Made by a program: the position numbers and the translations under genes | Notes under the pieces: generated by a model | What the model saw: the letters and a program-made list of their open reading frames with translations, nothing else | The model's database searches: none | Told to the model about the DNA's origin: nothing | Shown here: piece by piece, positions 12,614 to 25,574 of the stretch | How the letters are laid out: each line of letters starts with the position of its first letter | Numbering within the stretch: position 1 is the first letter of the stretch | Assembly (NCBI GenBank): GCA_948099385.1 | Contig: CANUEZ040000020.1 | Coordinates: 11,797,501-11,861,500 of the forward strand | DNA length: 64,000 nt | Direction: 5' to 3' | Origin: Fasciola hepatica | Taxonomy: Eukaryota > Platyhelminthes > Trematoda > Plagiorchiida > Fasciolidae

Positions 12614-12615
12614 AC
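12563..12615. repeat. (TA)n microsatellite
   Basis: Nearly perfect TA dinucleotide repeat of about 26 units with one TT interruption near 12599. Confidence 0.9.
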
Positions 12616-14410
12616 ACTGGGTATGCTTCACTCACTTGTCCCCCTTCCTAACTAGATTGTGCCACTTTACTACACACAGTTTGCGTATATATAAATAAAA
12701 CCGTTCCGTCCTTTAGCGATGGGTGCTCGCTCTCAGGTAGTTCCTAGCTCAGGCTAGAACTCAGCCGTCCCATCCTGCTTTTTTGTGCCTTTCTCGTACA
12801 CTGAAGCCTTGCCACACGGATTACCATCCCTTAGTAACCAGGCTTCACTTCTCTACGCATATGCTCATGGTAAGTTAAGACCCCATTCCAACCGGAATCC
12901 GTATGCCCCTGCCGAATACCAGCACGTTTGCCCCCACATGAAAAATCCTCATTTTAACACTCAGTGTTTTCCCCCCTTTTTACTGTTTGCCGTCCTTTAC
13001 CACAGCTGATGAACTGACCAGACTGTTATCTTCCTATTTTCTCATTCTTCTTTTAGACCATACCATCTACGTTTGTTTTACTCCTGGTTTCCAAACGGAC
13101 ACCCTCTCCTCATCCACCGCCTACCTGATATCGCACCAAATCTCTACTATCACCCAACTACCCTAGAAAGCTACCAGTCTCCGTCTAGGGATCCCTAATA
13201 GACCTGTCCACTAGCCAAACGATAACTAACTGTTCGGATAACAAAATGTTCATTTTCTTGCTTCCATATAAACGATAATCATAACCCACAGCTGGAACAC
13301 TCTCCAGACTGCCGCACTCCTGATCTCTTCCAGATTGCATTGGTTACTTGGGTATCCATCGGCCAAATCGACGTTTATTCCGGATTACCGTAAGTACTGG
13401 ACGATTTGATCAATGGTTTAAACCTATACTCTCGCCTGCTGACGTCTCATGGATTAACAAAACCTCATGAAAGTCTCACCGGATCGCAGAGGTGATTCCT
13501 GACAGCAACCATCAACACATCCGCTCAACGTCTATTCCAAAATAATCCAACCCAACAGTTCAATTCTTCCCGCGTTGCAGTACGAAACCAATGGCCGGAA
13601 CCCAGCCTTCGCAGCAGTCAACTTCGTCAAACCAGCCCTTTTTTACCTGCTTCCCACAACATTCTACCTGCCACCACCTGCAACCAAGGTCTTTACGGAA
13701 CAGAATACCAGCCATCTGCAGCCAACCATAATTTGATTACCAATTTTCTATCAAATACAAAACAAAACATTTTACACTCTTCCAACTCCTGCCTAGCCGA
13801 ACCATTGACGTCTTGTCTCCACTAATCCGTTTCATTGACGGCTTTTCTTTTCTTTAAAAGTCCGTTATATGTCCATACACCATTCATGCTCTTCAGAAGT
13901 TCACTGAAGTCCCTGCGAAGCTTTTCGCCTTCATTTGAATTTCAATATGACACTGTAATCACCTGCACAAAGGGTCCGTTTTATTATCACCTTTGACTCA
14001 CCTGCCTTTATTTCACATGCTTCCTCCACAATTAGTTATCCAATGCTGGATCAGTGTCCAATATTCCGCTGGTATCTCTGACTGCACTTTGAAAGCCCCA
14101 CGCTTGCTTTACTTCTAACAATATTTTTTGGCATCTCTTCCGCCCGGTTACTTGTTAGTGACCGTCTATTTGTCGCTTATATCAGCAATTCCACGACTGT
14201 CCAGCTATCCACACCGCCCCCAGCGATTTCGAAACCGATTTGGAATTCCCGCCTCAACCATTACCACTTTTGTTTACTCAAACACTACATGACTTTGCTG
14301 GTGTATTTCGGTTGCTGTGATTTATGAATTTAGAATTTGTGAATACCTCGCATTGACATGTACTGTTGTATACTCTGATCTTGCCTTGTGCATGTGTATT
14401 GACCACGGTC
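12616..14410. other. Unassigned, possible long 3' tail of CR1-like element
   Basis: No coding motif recognised. The stretch is pyrimidine-rich like the element upstream and ends at a retrotransposon-like 3' terminus at 14411-14435, so it may all belong to the CR1-like element or to a second element sharing that end. Confidence 0.3.
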
Positions 14411-14435
14411 AATAAATATACTATACTATACTAAC
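14411..14435 (+). terminator. Poly(A) signal and short-repeat tail of a non-LTR element
   Basis: AATAAA at 14411-14416 is followed at once by three tandem copies of a CTATA-type pentamer. CR1-like elements end in short microsatellite tails rather than poly(A), so this is a plausible 3' end for the element that starts near 7.5 kb. The link between the two is inferred. Confidence 0.5.
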
Positions 14436-17400
14436 TAAAACCTGAGAGGACACAACAAGAAACTATTCAAGCCCCATCTAACAACCATCATCAGACAGCA
14501 CTATTCCTTTGGCGAAATATCCTTTTGGAACAACTCATTTGGCAAAACAGTGGAATCCTCCTCGAAAGAAGTCTTCAATCTGAGGTCGAAAAACACTTAG
14601 GACTAAAAAAAGCATTCTTGGAATTCGTTTTTCTTGCGAGATCTAACTGTTTGTCTGTTTATGCTTCGCATTTCCATATTCACACTTGTCCCCTTTAAAC
14701 GTCTTTTCTTGTTCCGCGGAACATATTTTTGCGCACACAAAGAATAAATAAGTTCGGTATTCTTTACACAGTGCTTTTCCTCCGTCCTATATATATATAT
14801 ATATCTTGATGCTTCGTACTTTACTCATCCTTCACGGACTCCATCACCCAAAATTGGGCTTTTTCTGCCTTGTAGCCTCACTGCTTCCACGGCATCCTGC
14901 GTAGTGGAAAACTTGAGGGAGATTCCTTGCTATTCTTTTCAACAGCATTGTTACCCCTATCCCAAAGGGTATTTCAAGTTAATTTCGATGGCATCCGTGC
15001 ACCTCACTCGTTTTCCAGCAAGTCCCTTTTCAGCTAGCCCGCAAGTTACTGAAGTGGTCAGTACTTCGGAGCATTCGGTGAAATTTTGGTTCGAGCCTCA
15101 TACCCTACCTTGCTGCGAGCTGTTATCTCTTCGGCACTTCAGGTCACTTAGTGTTCTATTTAACGCTTGTATTCGAAACGTTTGCCTGGATACTCGAATA
15201 ATGCAATCGTTTTTTCTGACACCCAGAATCCGACCAAACTTTTGCCGGAGAAATCACTGAAGTTATAGCCGACCTCGAAGTACCAGCCCTCTAGCCGTTG
15301 ATCACAGTCAATGCAAACAGAAAAAATGCTAGGTATATCAACCTCCGTCGATCCAGGAAACTATCACTATTGATAAAAAGACCTAGTGGTCCGTCCAATT
15401 TTTTCATATTTCCAAGGTGCAGCTCTTCATTTAAACAGTAGCACTGCTCGAATATGACGAACACTTCTTTCTTTGGAAGTGGATGCATCTGTTCCACGCT
15501 GAACAATTATGTTTAGGTCTGTACTCATGTGTTTCTGTCCATCTGCTCCATAATCAGCCACCCAGGCTTCGAAATAAAGAACGAAAGCTGACATGATGCC
15601 AGTTGTCAGTAAATGTTCTACATCACGCGGTAATATGTACGGCGAGGCCAAAAAATAAATGGGGTGATCCGAAACAATAGGCTGACGATTCACATACTAA
15701 GAAGCAATAAACTGAGGCTGTTTTGTCATCGATTTTTCCGCTGACAGTTGTGTTTGAACCAACAAAGCAAACTGACCCAAAAAGCATATTTAAAGTCTGC
15801 CTTCATATGAATGCAGTCACTCCAGGTTTCGCACAGGAATAAAGAACGCCAGAAGTGCTATGGTCTTTGTGGTTCGGGGTAGGCTACCTGTGCTGTCTGG
15901 TAGGGCCACCACACCGAAAGCACGCTACGTGGGCCATCACAAGTGCCATCATTTTGGGCTACGGAAGGGCTTACAACGCTAACCCTCCCATACGCTGTTC
16001 CCGTCTTCAAACGAATCATCAGAGTTCGAACGAATCAGAAACTGCCAAAAGGATTTTGGAGCTGCTCCATTAAAAATTTGGCAATAAAAATTGATGAATC
16101 CTCTCTGCAGGCAAATCCGCCCTCTCCACTAGTCTCGAATCAACAGAACCTCGTAGACCTACTAAATCTCACTCCTTTAAGAAGGATTTTATCCAGGACA
16201 CCTACGACCTTGATACCCCCTTCCACTTCAGCAGACCCTGACCAGCCTAGCCCACATGATCCCATGCAGCTTTTGTGCAACCAATCAGAGCCTTTGGCAA
16301 GTTCTTTTACCAACACCTTTGAGAGGCCAATAGAAAATTATTCCGTCATATCGGTCAGGTGCAATTTGGCCGTGGTAATAACCAGAACGATGAAGATGTC
16401 CTGAAAGTGCGTTGGCACTGCCGTCGGTAAATATGACGTGGTCCAATACTGCACACTTGAGCTTACCGTCGTATTTGCCACGGACTCAACTGCCAGGGGA
16501 AAGTCGACGCGGCTTCTCCATCTACTAATTCTATGGACATAAATAGTGGAAGACGCATTCATCGAACCAGAAATCCTACGTTTTCAAGGTCACCCACAAA
16601 TTTCCCCAGCAGTTCTCGTTCCCCGTTTGGTCGCCATCAACCAACCTGCCAAGAATATCACCCCTGCAGCCTAATCCGGCCAGCTGGAAACTCCAGAATA
16701 TGACTGCGACACCAGAGCCATGGCAAGTATCGGAGACCATGGTGACAAGGTCCAGGCAGCCCCATTCACTCTTCAAGCAATCAACTAAACCCCCGCTGGT
16801 TACCACCAATGGTTGCCGCCTTTTTCCAAAGCCCGCCCTCAAGCCATCACACCACTTCACAAGCCGCCTATTTTGAAGCCAGCCGTGGAGTCAGGGTGGG
16901 AATCGAGCGTAAGTCAATTTCGAGCAATGAGGAGCCATTTCACACTAATCTCAGAGCCAGAACAAGATAGATTTGCAAATCCTGACGCACTGGATTATGA
17001 ACTGAACAATATTGCATATGTGTACAGGCCCCAAATATGCGATCAATGGGGCTCAAGGCAAGAGAGCAGTTCACGTCGTGAGGAAGAAAGGTGCGTGAGC
17101 CACACACGTCCAAACGAGACACGGAAAATTCCCCTGTTGGGCACGAATAAACTAGGGTTGGTGTATAAAACTATAAGTGGTACAGAACACACAAGAGTGC
17201 GTACAATCCAGCATTTTCAATAATCTGAATTTCCATGGTGTTCGGGGCGGATTTTCTAAATCTTGTGGCTAGAACGCTCATCAAAAACTGTCCGAGCCTG
17301 GCCATGTCAAAGTGTTGGAATTCAGGCTATGATTCCTTCTACCTGTCTATGTCCTGTGGCCAGTGAATCTACGTACGGAAGATGGAGGGTGGGATCTGCT

Positions 17401-17850
17401 CATTTGTGCACAAAAAGCACTACGAGAGATCTAATAGCGACGCCAAAGCATTGGTTCTTTCGCGGAGACATGCAGCCTTCTTGCTGTTGAGATTTCTCTA
17501 GCGTCACGAATCACGTATTATGTGTAAAGACATGGACTTAACTGGTAAGCTTGTGTGTAATCGGAATACACTGGTGTGGTTGAACCAATAATTTTTTCGG
17601 TGTATGTATGCGTATGTATAGGTGAATGGGCGCGACTGAGTGCATGGGGAAAATAATTCCAAAGTGCACTATCGTTCTCGTGAACCTTATGATCCACTTG
17701 AATTCTCAAGATTACATGGGTATAATAGGATCCGACGCAAGCAAGGAAGCCATTTACTCGGGGAGCCACCTAAAGCGTAGGCCTTCGTGTGCACGTGTGA
17801 AAAGTGATTATAGTATGGTACACGAGAATGTATGGATAATTCTGTGTGCG
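14436..17850. other. Unassigned, probably old repeats
   Basis: There is a short TA run at 14789-14804. Open frames such as 14904-15260 and 15943-16404 (+) carry no motif I recognise. Part of 16000-16900 reads as a Ser/Pro-rich stretch that could be a decayed ORF1, without proof. Confidence 0.3.
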
Positions 17851-17929
17851 AGTGTCACGGTTTCACGGCTCCGAATTTCTGGCTTACTCTTGTCAGTCAT
17901 CACTCACAGGCATCCACACCATTCTGGTG

Positions 17930-20900
17930 TCCGGACACGAGTGGCTGCTTCTCGCGCGGTGTTTGTTCGTCAGCTACGAATACCACAACGCCCAATCCGA
18001 ATGATCTCCCCCTGGTGAACCATTCTTGCCTGTCCTGAGGAGTTGGTAGATATTCCCGTGTTCATCTTCTCCAAAAAACCCGTGTGAGGTAAATGGTTTA
18101 TTTCCAGCATTGAAGAATGGTGGGCCCTAGCTTCACTGCCAGTTCGCCGCCTCCGCTGGGTCCTCCCGGTAAAAGGACATTAGACGTCAGGGCGGCTCCA
18201 TCTTTGACGGCGAAAGTAGAAGGTAATGGCGGCCTGCTGTTCAAAGTTCTCTCTGCTTCAACAAGCAAAGCAGTCGTTATCCAATGGCTGCTATCCTATC
18301 AGCGCGGCTAGTGCTCTCCTTGTGGACAGTATTAGCCCCTCACATACTCTCTCGCGATGGCTAGAGCGAGCAGAGTTGTGGTGCTGGCGACCTCACCCAA
18401 AGCTGGGTCCACTCCGAACCCTAGACTTGTCCAGGCACTACCGCCAATTACCGAGCTTCTTTTAGGCTCCGACAAAATCTGAACCCTGGTCTGAATAAAT
18501 GTTTGTTGGCGCACCAGTACTGCCAACGAAATGCCTGAACGCCACCAATAACGACCCGGTTTTCATCATTTGTACAACCTCCAGAAGAACCGCCCTTGTC
18601 CATAGGTACGCCAATATGCAACCTTATCTCTACTCAGTGGTTTTATGTCCGATTTCTCTAACGGGACCAGAATATTCAATGCCCGTCTCTGAGATCAGCC
18701 GTCATACTTTTGCTACTCTAGCCGCTGACAGCGCTAACTTTAGCTGCTTTGCTACCCTCGAGTTCTTTTTTCTGCACCAAATGCAGTTGGCCATGATTAT
18801 TCTTATTGCGTCTCTTCCATCCGTTGTCCAAAAATGTTGGCGGATACAATTCTACAGGTGGGTTTTTCGAGCATGTCCTTCGACAGTGTGGCAACGTCGG
18901 ATTCATAAGACCGTATTGTGTCACCCAGCAGGCAACAGTACAGGGTGTTTGGCACCAAAACTCAGGTGTAAGTTATTCAATCCCCCACCAATTTTTGTCA
19001 ACCCATTGGCAAAAACTGGACTAAGACTCCTTAAAGGACAGTAAACAGTTCCGGCCCCCTTTTCTGTGAGCCTTTCTTGCTTAATGTTGCATATTCCGAG
19101 ACAGATTCTTGCATTAGTGTTAGACATCATACCTCGGTCTCCGCTAGCCTGGGTTTTATAGAGAGTATAAGGCCAATATAAAAGCCACTTCCTGGTCTGA
19201 TCCCCTTAGGTATCAACAGCTGTTGTCCTCGTCCGTCTACTACAAAATGGCCCGTAACAACTTGGTCCACCAGGAAAAGTAGCGTTACTTAGTTGCCAAA
19301 TTACCACTGATGGTTGCATTGATGGTTAGCACCAGGTTTTGGGTGTCCAAGTCTGCTTTGTACGCTTCTCGTAGCCAGGATAAAGGCCACTCGCTTTAAG
19401 GTAGACTCAGGAACTCCAGTTCATTCAACCAGTTGAACAGCTTATCCAAGTTCTCAGGTAGCGTGAACAGAAATAGGCAGTATTACTAGATGACTGCTCA
19501 AAGTGCCGCTGATCCGCTCTAGGGGACTCGTGAACGACTGTCAGCCGATTTGCCACGAAGGTGTTGAACCGGGTGCAGGTATTTCGGGTGTGGTGAAGTA
19601 CAGTGCTGGAATTGGTCCAAAAACCAGTGCCTAAGATAACTCCTGCGACATACTGTTTCAAAGTGTCGGCCACTCCTGTAAACAATATTGCTGCAGTTTC
19701 TGCAGGTTAATAGTTAACAAGACCACGTCCCTTCCCCGGGCCGTATAGTATCCGTCTTACGTACTGCTTAGGGTGCTTGTTGGTTTCCTACTCTCTGGTT
19801 TAGCCCCCGTGGAGCTTCCGGCACATTTCAACCAGCAAGACCATCTACTTTTTCGCCCCCCACCCCCCATTCTACGATGGTTGTCCCTGCAGATGAGGTA
19901 TTTCAGACAGAATTGCACCTACTGACTTTGGTGCCCGCTTCGGGAGATCAGTCAGTGTGGATGCCTATGATGACCGGATCCGTTCACCAGTGTACAGGGA
20001 GACGAGAGGCGCTGCAACTGATCTGCAGCTATTACCCGAGTTATGTCCCCCGTACTCACGGATGACGACTTTGGGATTGCCTGAAGAAGGCGTTTATCCG
20101 CAAACCGCTCCTTTGCCAAACTAGTGCCAGGTCAGTTGTCAACAAGAGCCAAAGCTTTAGCCACTCCATTGGGGGTCCCCTCTACCACAGCGAGTGCACT
20201 CAGGAATACTGGCTTGTGGATAGGTAGTGGCGATGAAAAAACCACACTCAGCTTTGTTTCTTAGAGGGGCGTGATTACCTTACCTGGTGCAGCAATCGGT
20301 GGTGCCTGCCTGAACAAACTTCATGACCACATGTAGAACCCGTCGGGAGGCTGCCGCCTGATATGAGTCGCTACGTCATACGTAACACCCTCTCATTCCC
20401 TTTTTCATTTCCCAACTTTCATATATCGTAGGTTTGAGGAACTTTGGAAAGTCTGTAAATAAATATTTGGTGTCACAAGCTTGGCAGCCTAGAGGAGCTA
20501 CACCCTCCCGCGAAATGGCAGGCATGCCGGTTCAAGGCTTAAGTTTCTGGCACTCCAGTGCATTATTTTGTGCCCAACCTGTACTTGCCCTGTTCGCCCT
20601 GTTACTATCGCGGATGAATCGACCAAATCTGCTCCGGCTATCCTCGCCTATTCGCCCAAGCAATCAGTCAGTTCCTCAAGATTGGCCTGGCAGTCAACCC
20701 AGGATTATGTGTTAGGCTCCCTTGACCCAGCGGCCCTGTAACTCGGAGGAGGGGCTACGAACTGTCCCCTCAAATACGTGCATCGGATGACGTTCGCCCT
20801 TCTGTCCTAACTGATTGGGGGATATCGAAATATTTTGCGTCCAAAAGGCAAGATCAGACTTGGCGTAAGCTTCACCCTTAGGTCGTAAGTCTTCTGAAAT

Positions 20901-21085
20901 CACGCCATCGGAAGCGTTGCAGGCAACCTTAAAAGACAGACCTAACAGGTCCCTTAAAGTCCTCTTTACCCCTGTGTATCGTTGAACTGGGTCCAGCAAG
21001 GACCAACCGTCAATAGATTTTGCGGCACTTCCCCGGCAATGGTGGATTAGGTAAAGCAGCCTCTGCCCAGGATCGAACACCTAAG
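17930..21085 (-). mobile_element. BEL/Pao LTR-retrotransposon relic (gag-pol)
   Basis: Read on the minus strand in order: a gag segment of the DUF1759 type (21080-20900; DPGQRLLYLIHHCRGSA and a following L-L-D-x-x-x-x-Y); a retropepsin-like piece (20170-20098; ALALVDN then TSLAKERFADK); an RNase H/connection piece (19640-19510; STVLHHTRNT and FNTFVANRLTV); a W-P-L segment (19400); an integrase H2C2 zinc region (19040-18770; SFGAKHPVLLP, then CIWC); the integrase core (18690-18470; RAVLLEV and SDQGSDFVGA); and a C-terminal DUF5641-like piece (18145-17935; W-R-R, TREYLPT, VVFVADEQTPR). Every segment carries stops or frameshifts. Between 20100 and 19650 most of the RT cannot be recognised. No LTRs were identified. 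The order and spacing leave little doubt about the family. Confidence 0.82.
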
Positions 21086-22680
21086 CTTCGACAAAGGTCA
21101 AGGGACAGTGCGGAAATACCTAATATAGAAGTTAGGTGAACTGACGAATATCAAGGCGCCTCAGGGTAAAGGCAACGCTGCGGCTAGGTGACAGTGGACG
21201 AAGAAATTGATAATTTTTTGAAAGATCAAAACGCGCAATATTAACTAACCAAATGACGATTTGGCCAGAAAAACCAGACTAAAGAAATAAATTACTTCAG
21301 GAAATGACGTAACAGATAAACCTGTATGTTGGTAGGTGAGTAAACAGTCTAAGGCCGTAGCGCGGCTACGGCAGGTGAAATAAAAAAATGATGAAATTTT
21401 AGAAAAATAAGAGCTACAAGGATCAGTGACGAGGGAGGACTGAAATTGGAGTGACCAGTCTGTGGGAAAGATGAATAAATTCCGCGTGGAATCGCTAAGT
21501 GAAGTTAGCTGGAGGATAGAGCGTGGGAACAGGATAAGTGATGTCACAGATGGAGGTTAAATTCAGTTAACGAGCCACTTCAAGTAGAGGATTTGGAGCT
21601 GAATTCCCCCTCCACGTCTTTTGGTCCAGTGTTGCTACCTATCCGTCGTCGCCAATTTCCTGCCGGCTTTCTCTGAGAATATTCACCGCACTCTAGCTAT
21701 TCTTTCAACAAGTACTTCCCCATCCCACTCCTCCTTCTTTACACTACCCCCCCCCTCCAGAATCCAGCTTATCAAATCCTTGGAACACCTGAGGTTTCTC
21801 TACCACCCCTACCGTATTCGCCACCGGAATTACCACCTTCACCATCAATACCAAACCCCTATTATCTTCACCATTACTATCACCAGCAAAACCCATCATC
21901 ATTAGTTTCGGTCATACTCATAAATGCCCTTTCAATGCTGAACTAGACCAGAAACACCCACAGTTTTGCCCAAACCTCCGACTTTGATAATATCATCGTG
22001 ACTAAAAGTCGGCCAACGAATTCCATCCCGCCAGATCGAATTTTTCCAGTTCGTAACCAGATGTTCCGAAGGAACAGGCCTTGTCGTAGGCGAGTTTGTT
22101 TAATTCGTGCTACAGAGGCATTGCAGGCTCTTCCAATCTCACACACAACTTTGGAACCTATTCAGGACTTTCTGTAGTCAACATTTCCCTTAGCCAGCCC
22201 TTACTTTGATATTGCTTGCACCTATCGGCACCTGATTCCAACTCTACGGATCTGGCCAACACTTTTGAAGCATTCAACCATCTCTCTGCCGTTCCCCCTA
22301 ACTGCTTCAATGCCCCCAGCACTTGCTGGAATACAGTATCGGCCCAAAATAACAACTAACTGGACTTCATGTCATGCATCTGGAAGGCCGTTAAACCTTA
22401 CATTACTGTTCCCTAATAAAAGTGTTCTTCTGTCCTCCGTACTGCGTGGACTACTTGTACGTTATTCTTGTCAGCAGCGCTGTACGAATGCCCTAACCAG
22501 AAAGGTATTCCCCACAACCCGGGAGAACGAGAAGGCCATTGGGAGAGATAGTGGTCAGGGTGTATTTGAGAGCGTGCGCAAGAGCAACGGTCAAATGGCT
22601 ACCGCCCTAGGCAGTCGGCTCCCAGTTAAACAAGAAGGGCGCTTGAAGCATGAACGAAAATTTATATCGCTACACTTCGG
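21086..22680. other. Unassigned sequence
   Basis: This lies between the BEL/Pao gag piece and the next CR1 relic. A Pro-rich frame at 21621-21905 and a 216-codon frame starting at 22265 are open. Only the last part of the latter (from about 22690) shows endonuclease features. An LTR of the BEL/Pao element would be expected near 21.1-21.5 kb but was not found by eye. Confidence 0.3.
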
Positions 22681-22689
22681 CGTAGTGCA

Positions 22690-24000
22690 TTGGATCCAAA
22701 AAGCAACCGCCCCAACCAGAGGAGACAGCATCCTTGATCTGCTTTTCTCTGTTGGATTATCCGACGTTTCAAGAAGAATGCTCGACCGCATCCCGGGAAT
22801 TGATCACAGGGGCGTGTCCTTCCGCAAGCCCTTGTTGAGTTCCACCCACCCAGCGATCTCTCATCAATGGTCGCCTTCATGCGCCACTTGCCAGCAAGAC
22901 TTTTTAATCTCATAACGGCGGCCGCCGATGACAAAAAATATGCCATAATTACATACTTGCACCAGAGGCGTTTGACCATGTTTGGTCTTCTTTCATCGTG
23001 GCTAACATCATGCCTGTCAAACGGCTCACAAGTGGTTAGCACTGGAGGGTGTTTTTCACAACCTGTTCCAGTTACCAATGGGGCTATACAAGGGATTGTA
23101 CTTGATCCGTTACTGTCTCATCTACGCAAATGATATATTTCCCATTCAGTGCAATGGCACTCTATTGCATTTCGCTGGTGACACTGAAATCTTCTGTTTC
23201 CCTGTCAGAACCTCAACACTATACCGTAATAAATTTCTAGTGGTCTTAAGTGACTCGAAGATTAGTGCATTTCTTGGAGTGTGATTTTCTCAGCCTTCAA
23301 GAGCTCCTGCACAGCTTTCAGGTATCAAGTGGCCCCCGGAACTCCTCATATCTACTACCTACCCATTTCGTACATCCCATTAGTTCGGTACCACGGTCGT
23401 CACCCCTGTAGCTTTAGACTTCCTGGGTATGTTACACTGCAGATTGCCAAGAAGAATAGAGCCACAGGTCTCGGCACTATAACTTTTCGATAAAACGATT
23501 GCAAATTGTTCACCTACAGGTCTCACGCCAAGCCTCTCCTCGAATACCGTTCTATTATCTTCACCAAAATGACGAAATCTGATCGCATCTCTCTGGAGTC
23601 CACGCAGCTCCAATTCACCAAACAGTTAGTGGGATTTTCCTCCAGTATGTATTACAAGGGTTGTTGCATCCAACTTGGCCTTTACATTCTATGGCTGCCT
23701 CACATGAAGCTCAATTAACGTTTTCTGTTTAAGCTATACCACTGTGTGGCCTTCTCATGTACCGACCTATCCGCCTCACTACCTCCACGACTTATACCCT
23801 AGGCCATAGCTCACTGCAGCTATCCACTTCTAGATCAAAATTAGCGTTCATACCCAACTTTTTCCTCATAAAAATACTCAAAGTTATGGAATAAACTCCC
23901 AGTAGTAATCCGCGAGGGCCTCCGCGTCTCTCAGTTCAGAGGCCCGCTGGATCACTTCAAGACTGTACCCAATGTGATCCTTCTTACCGGCGAGAGTTTC
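22690..24000 (+). pseudogene. Second CR1-like ORF2 copy, internally deleted
   Basis: The end of the EEP endonuclease is recognisable at 22711-22830 (APTRGDSILDLLF, then GIDHRGVSF). The RT palm follows only about 70 nt later (22970-23190; V-T-N-G-A-I-Q-G-I-V-L-D-P-L-L and FAGD in place of FADD). About 300 residues normally between them are gone. Downstream, 23310-23720 matches the 11.4-11.9 kb copy segment by segment (YQV.PG, RHAKPLLEY versus HARPLLEY, K-S-D-R-I, FTKQL). The C-terminus near 23890-23950 (LWNKLPVVIREG) is one that the 7.7-kb copy lacks. Multiple frameshifts make it dead. It is the same family as the element at 7.7-11.9 kb, but older. Confidence 0.75.
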
Positions 24001-25555
24001 GCCAAACAGTTGGCCTAAGAAAAGGGGTTTCAGTATTGGGATGGTAGCTCCACATCCCCAAGCATTTATTACTTGTCCAGCGACAAAAACCAGATCGAGT
24101 ACTTTACATAACGTTATACTGCACATAATCGACAATTGGGTAACTACAAATAGTTGCCTTTTGTAATCGTAATTATTTCAATGCCAACCGGTTCCCCCAT
24201 TTCTAGACAACATTCATGTTCTTCTACTGCCAACTAGCCTGGGGATTTCAGCCTTCCCCCAGCATCAAACAAGTTTGTGGTTTTTGATCCCACTAAGTTC
24301 TGCCATCCACAAATTTGCTTGACCACTTTACGCCTTCCCCACCCACCCGGGGTGCATGTCCAACCTCATTTCACTTTCCTTGGTTATCCCGTCCAGAATC
24401 TCTTATCTCAAACGCGCACCTTCAAGTAACTACTTGCTGGCCTGTTCTCTCGCCTCGCCCCTGAATCTACCATCCACCGAAGACTAAATTCTTCCCTCTT
24501 ATGCATCGTGCCATATCCCATCAGTACAGCTAACCTCATTGACACAAGCTATTCTGGAGTTGTCTCACGTAGTCTTAGGCAGGGTGTGGCTTTGTGAGGG
24601 GCTGTAACGGTTATTCCGACTGTGAGCAACTCGTAGCCAATTCAAAACGAATCCCAAAACCAGAACAAGGTTGATTCGTAGTTTCTACGGTACTGGATTA
24701 ACAAGTTATACGCATTTAAGTGTGCACAAACCTCAACTGTATGGCCACAACGTCTAACAACGAGGACCAGAGTTAAACGAAGGCCAATGTCAGGTACCAC
24801 CGTCACGGCAGTCCAAGTTCGAATCAAAATTATACTACTTCACGTGAGCAAAATATAAACAAATGTTGAAGTATAGTGATTGATGCGTGCTGTACTTGTT
24901 CCAGGGCCAATAAAATAAAGAGCACAGTCTCAACAATGCAAGTATATGACAACGGCTAGGTAGGACTCCACACATGTACTTTACGGGGACGGACACACAA
25001 AAGATGGTCCGTGCTTTACAACATTCGTTGTCCTACTCCGTGTGTTTGCTTAATCCCATTCTGCGTTTTTCCAGCCCATGCTAGGAAAACCCCCAACGTC
25101 AACGGAACCCAAACCATAGCGTCTCCCGAAAGTGGGGAAAACGGACCGCCCCAGAGGCATCGAAAGAAGACAAGTACGCGGAAGAATACGGCCGAGCTGA
25201 GGGGCTACTGAAAGTTCCTACGTGGGCTCAACCAACCCTCTGTTAGGTAACAAAAACATAAAAGGGAAAAATTGGAAGGCAAAAAGAACCAGTGGGATCT
25301 ATTTTGCCTTCAATTATCACTGATATCGGGGCTGTGGAGGAAAAGGGCAACATCCATTCATGAGTGTATCTCACATCAGCTCACTCCTGACCCCGCGAAG
25401 GGAGAGACCTCACTTCTCCCTTGTTTGCTAGACGAGCTCTTGGTTTTTACTCCCGAGAATGGGTGGAGTGACAGAGCTCTAGTCTCTCCACATACGCTTA
25501 TCCACCTCCCGCTCTAGGATCCAGCCACCCCATAAACTTCCTATGCACACCTAGA
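24001..25555. other. Unassigned sequence
   Basis: No gene or repeat recognised. Open frames are under 85 codons and lack motifs. Confidence 0.35.
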
Positions 25556-25574
25556 ATGTGTGGCGATGCCAAGT

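Noticed and set aside
13004..13030. CTGATGA near 13005 as a hammerhead
   Set aside because: Stem II and the GAAAC element are absent.
23884..24135. Minus frame containing LDLVF, like the end of an EEP endonuclease
   Set aside because: The opposite strand in the same place reads as the CR1 C-terminus (LWNKLPVVIREG) following the plus-strand RT relic, so the minus match is chance.
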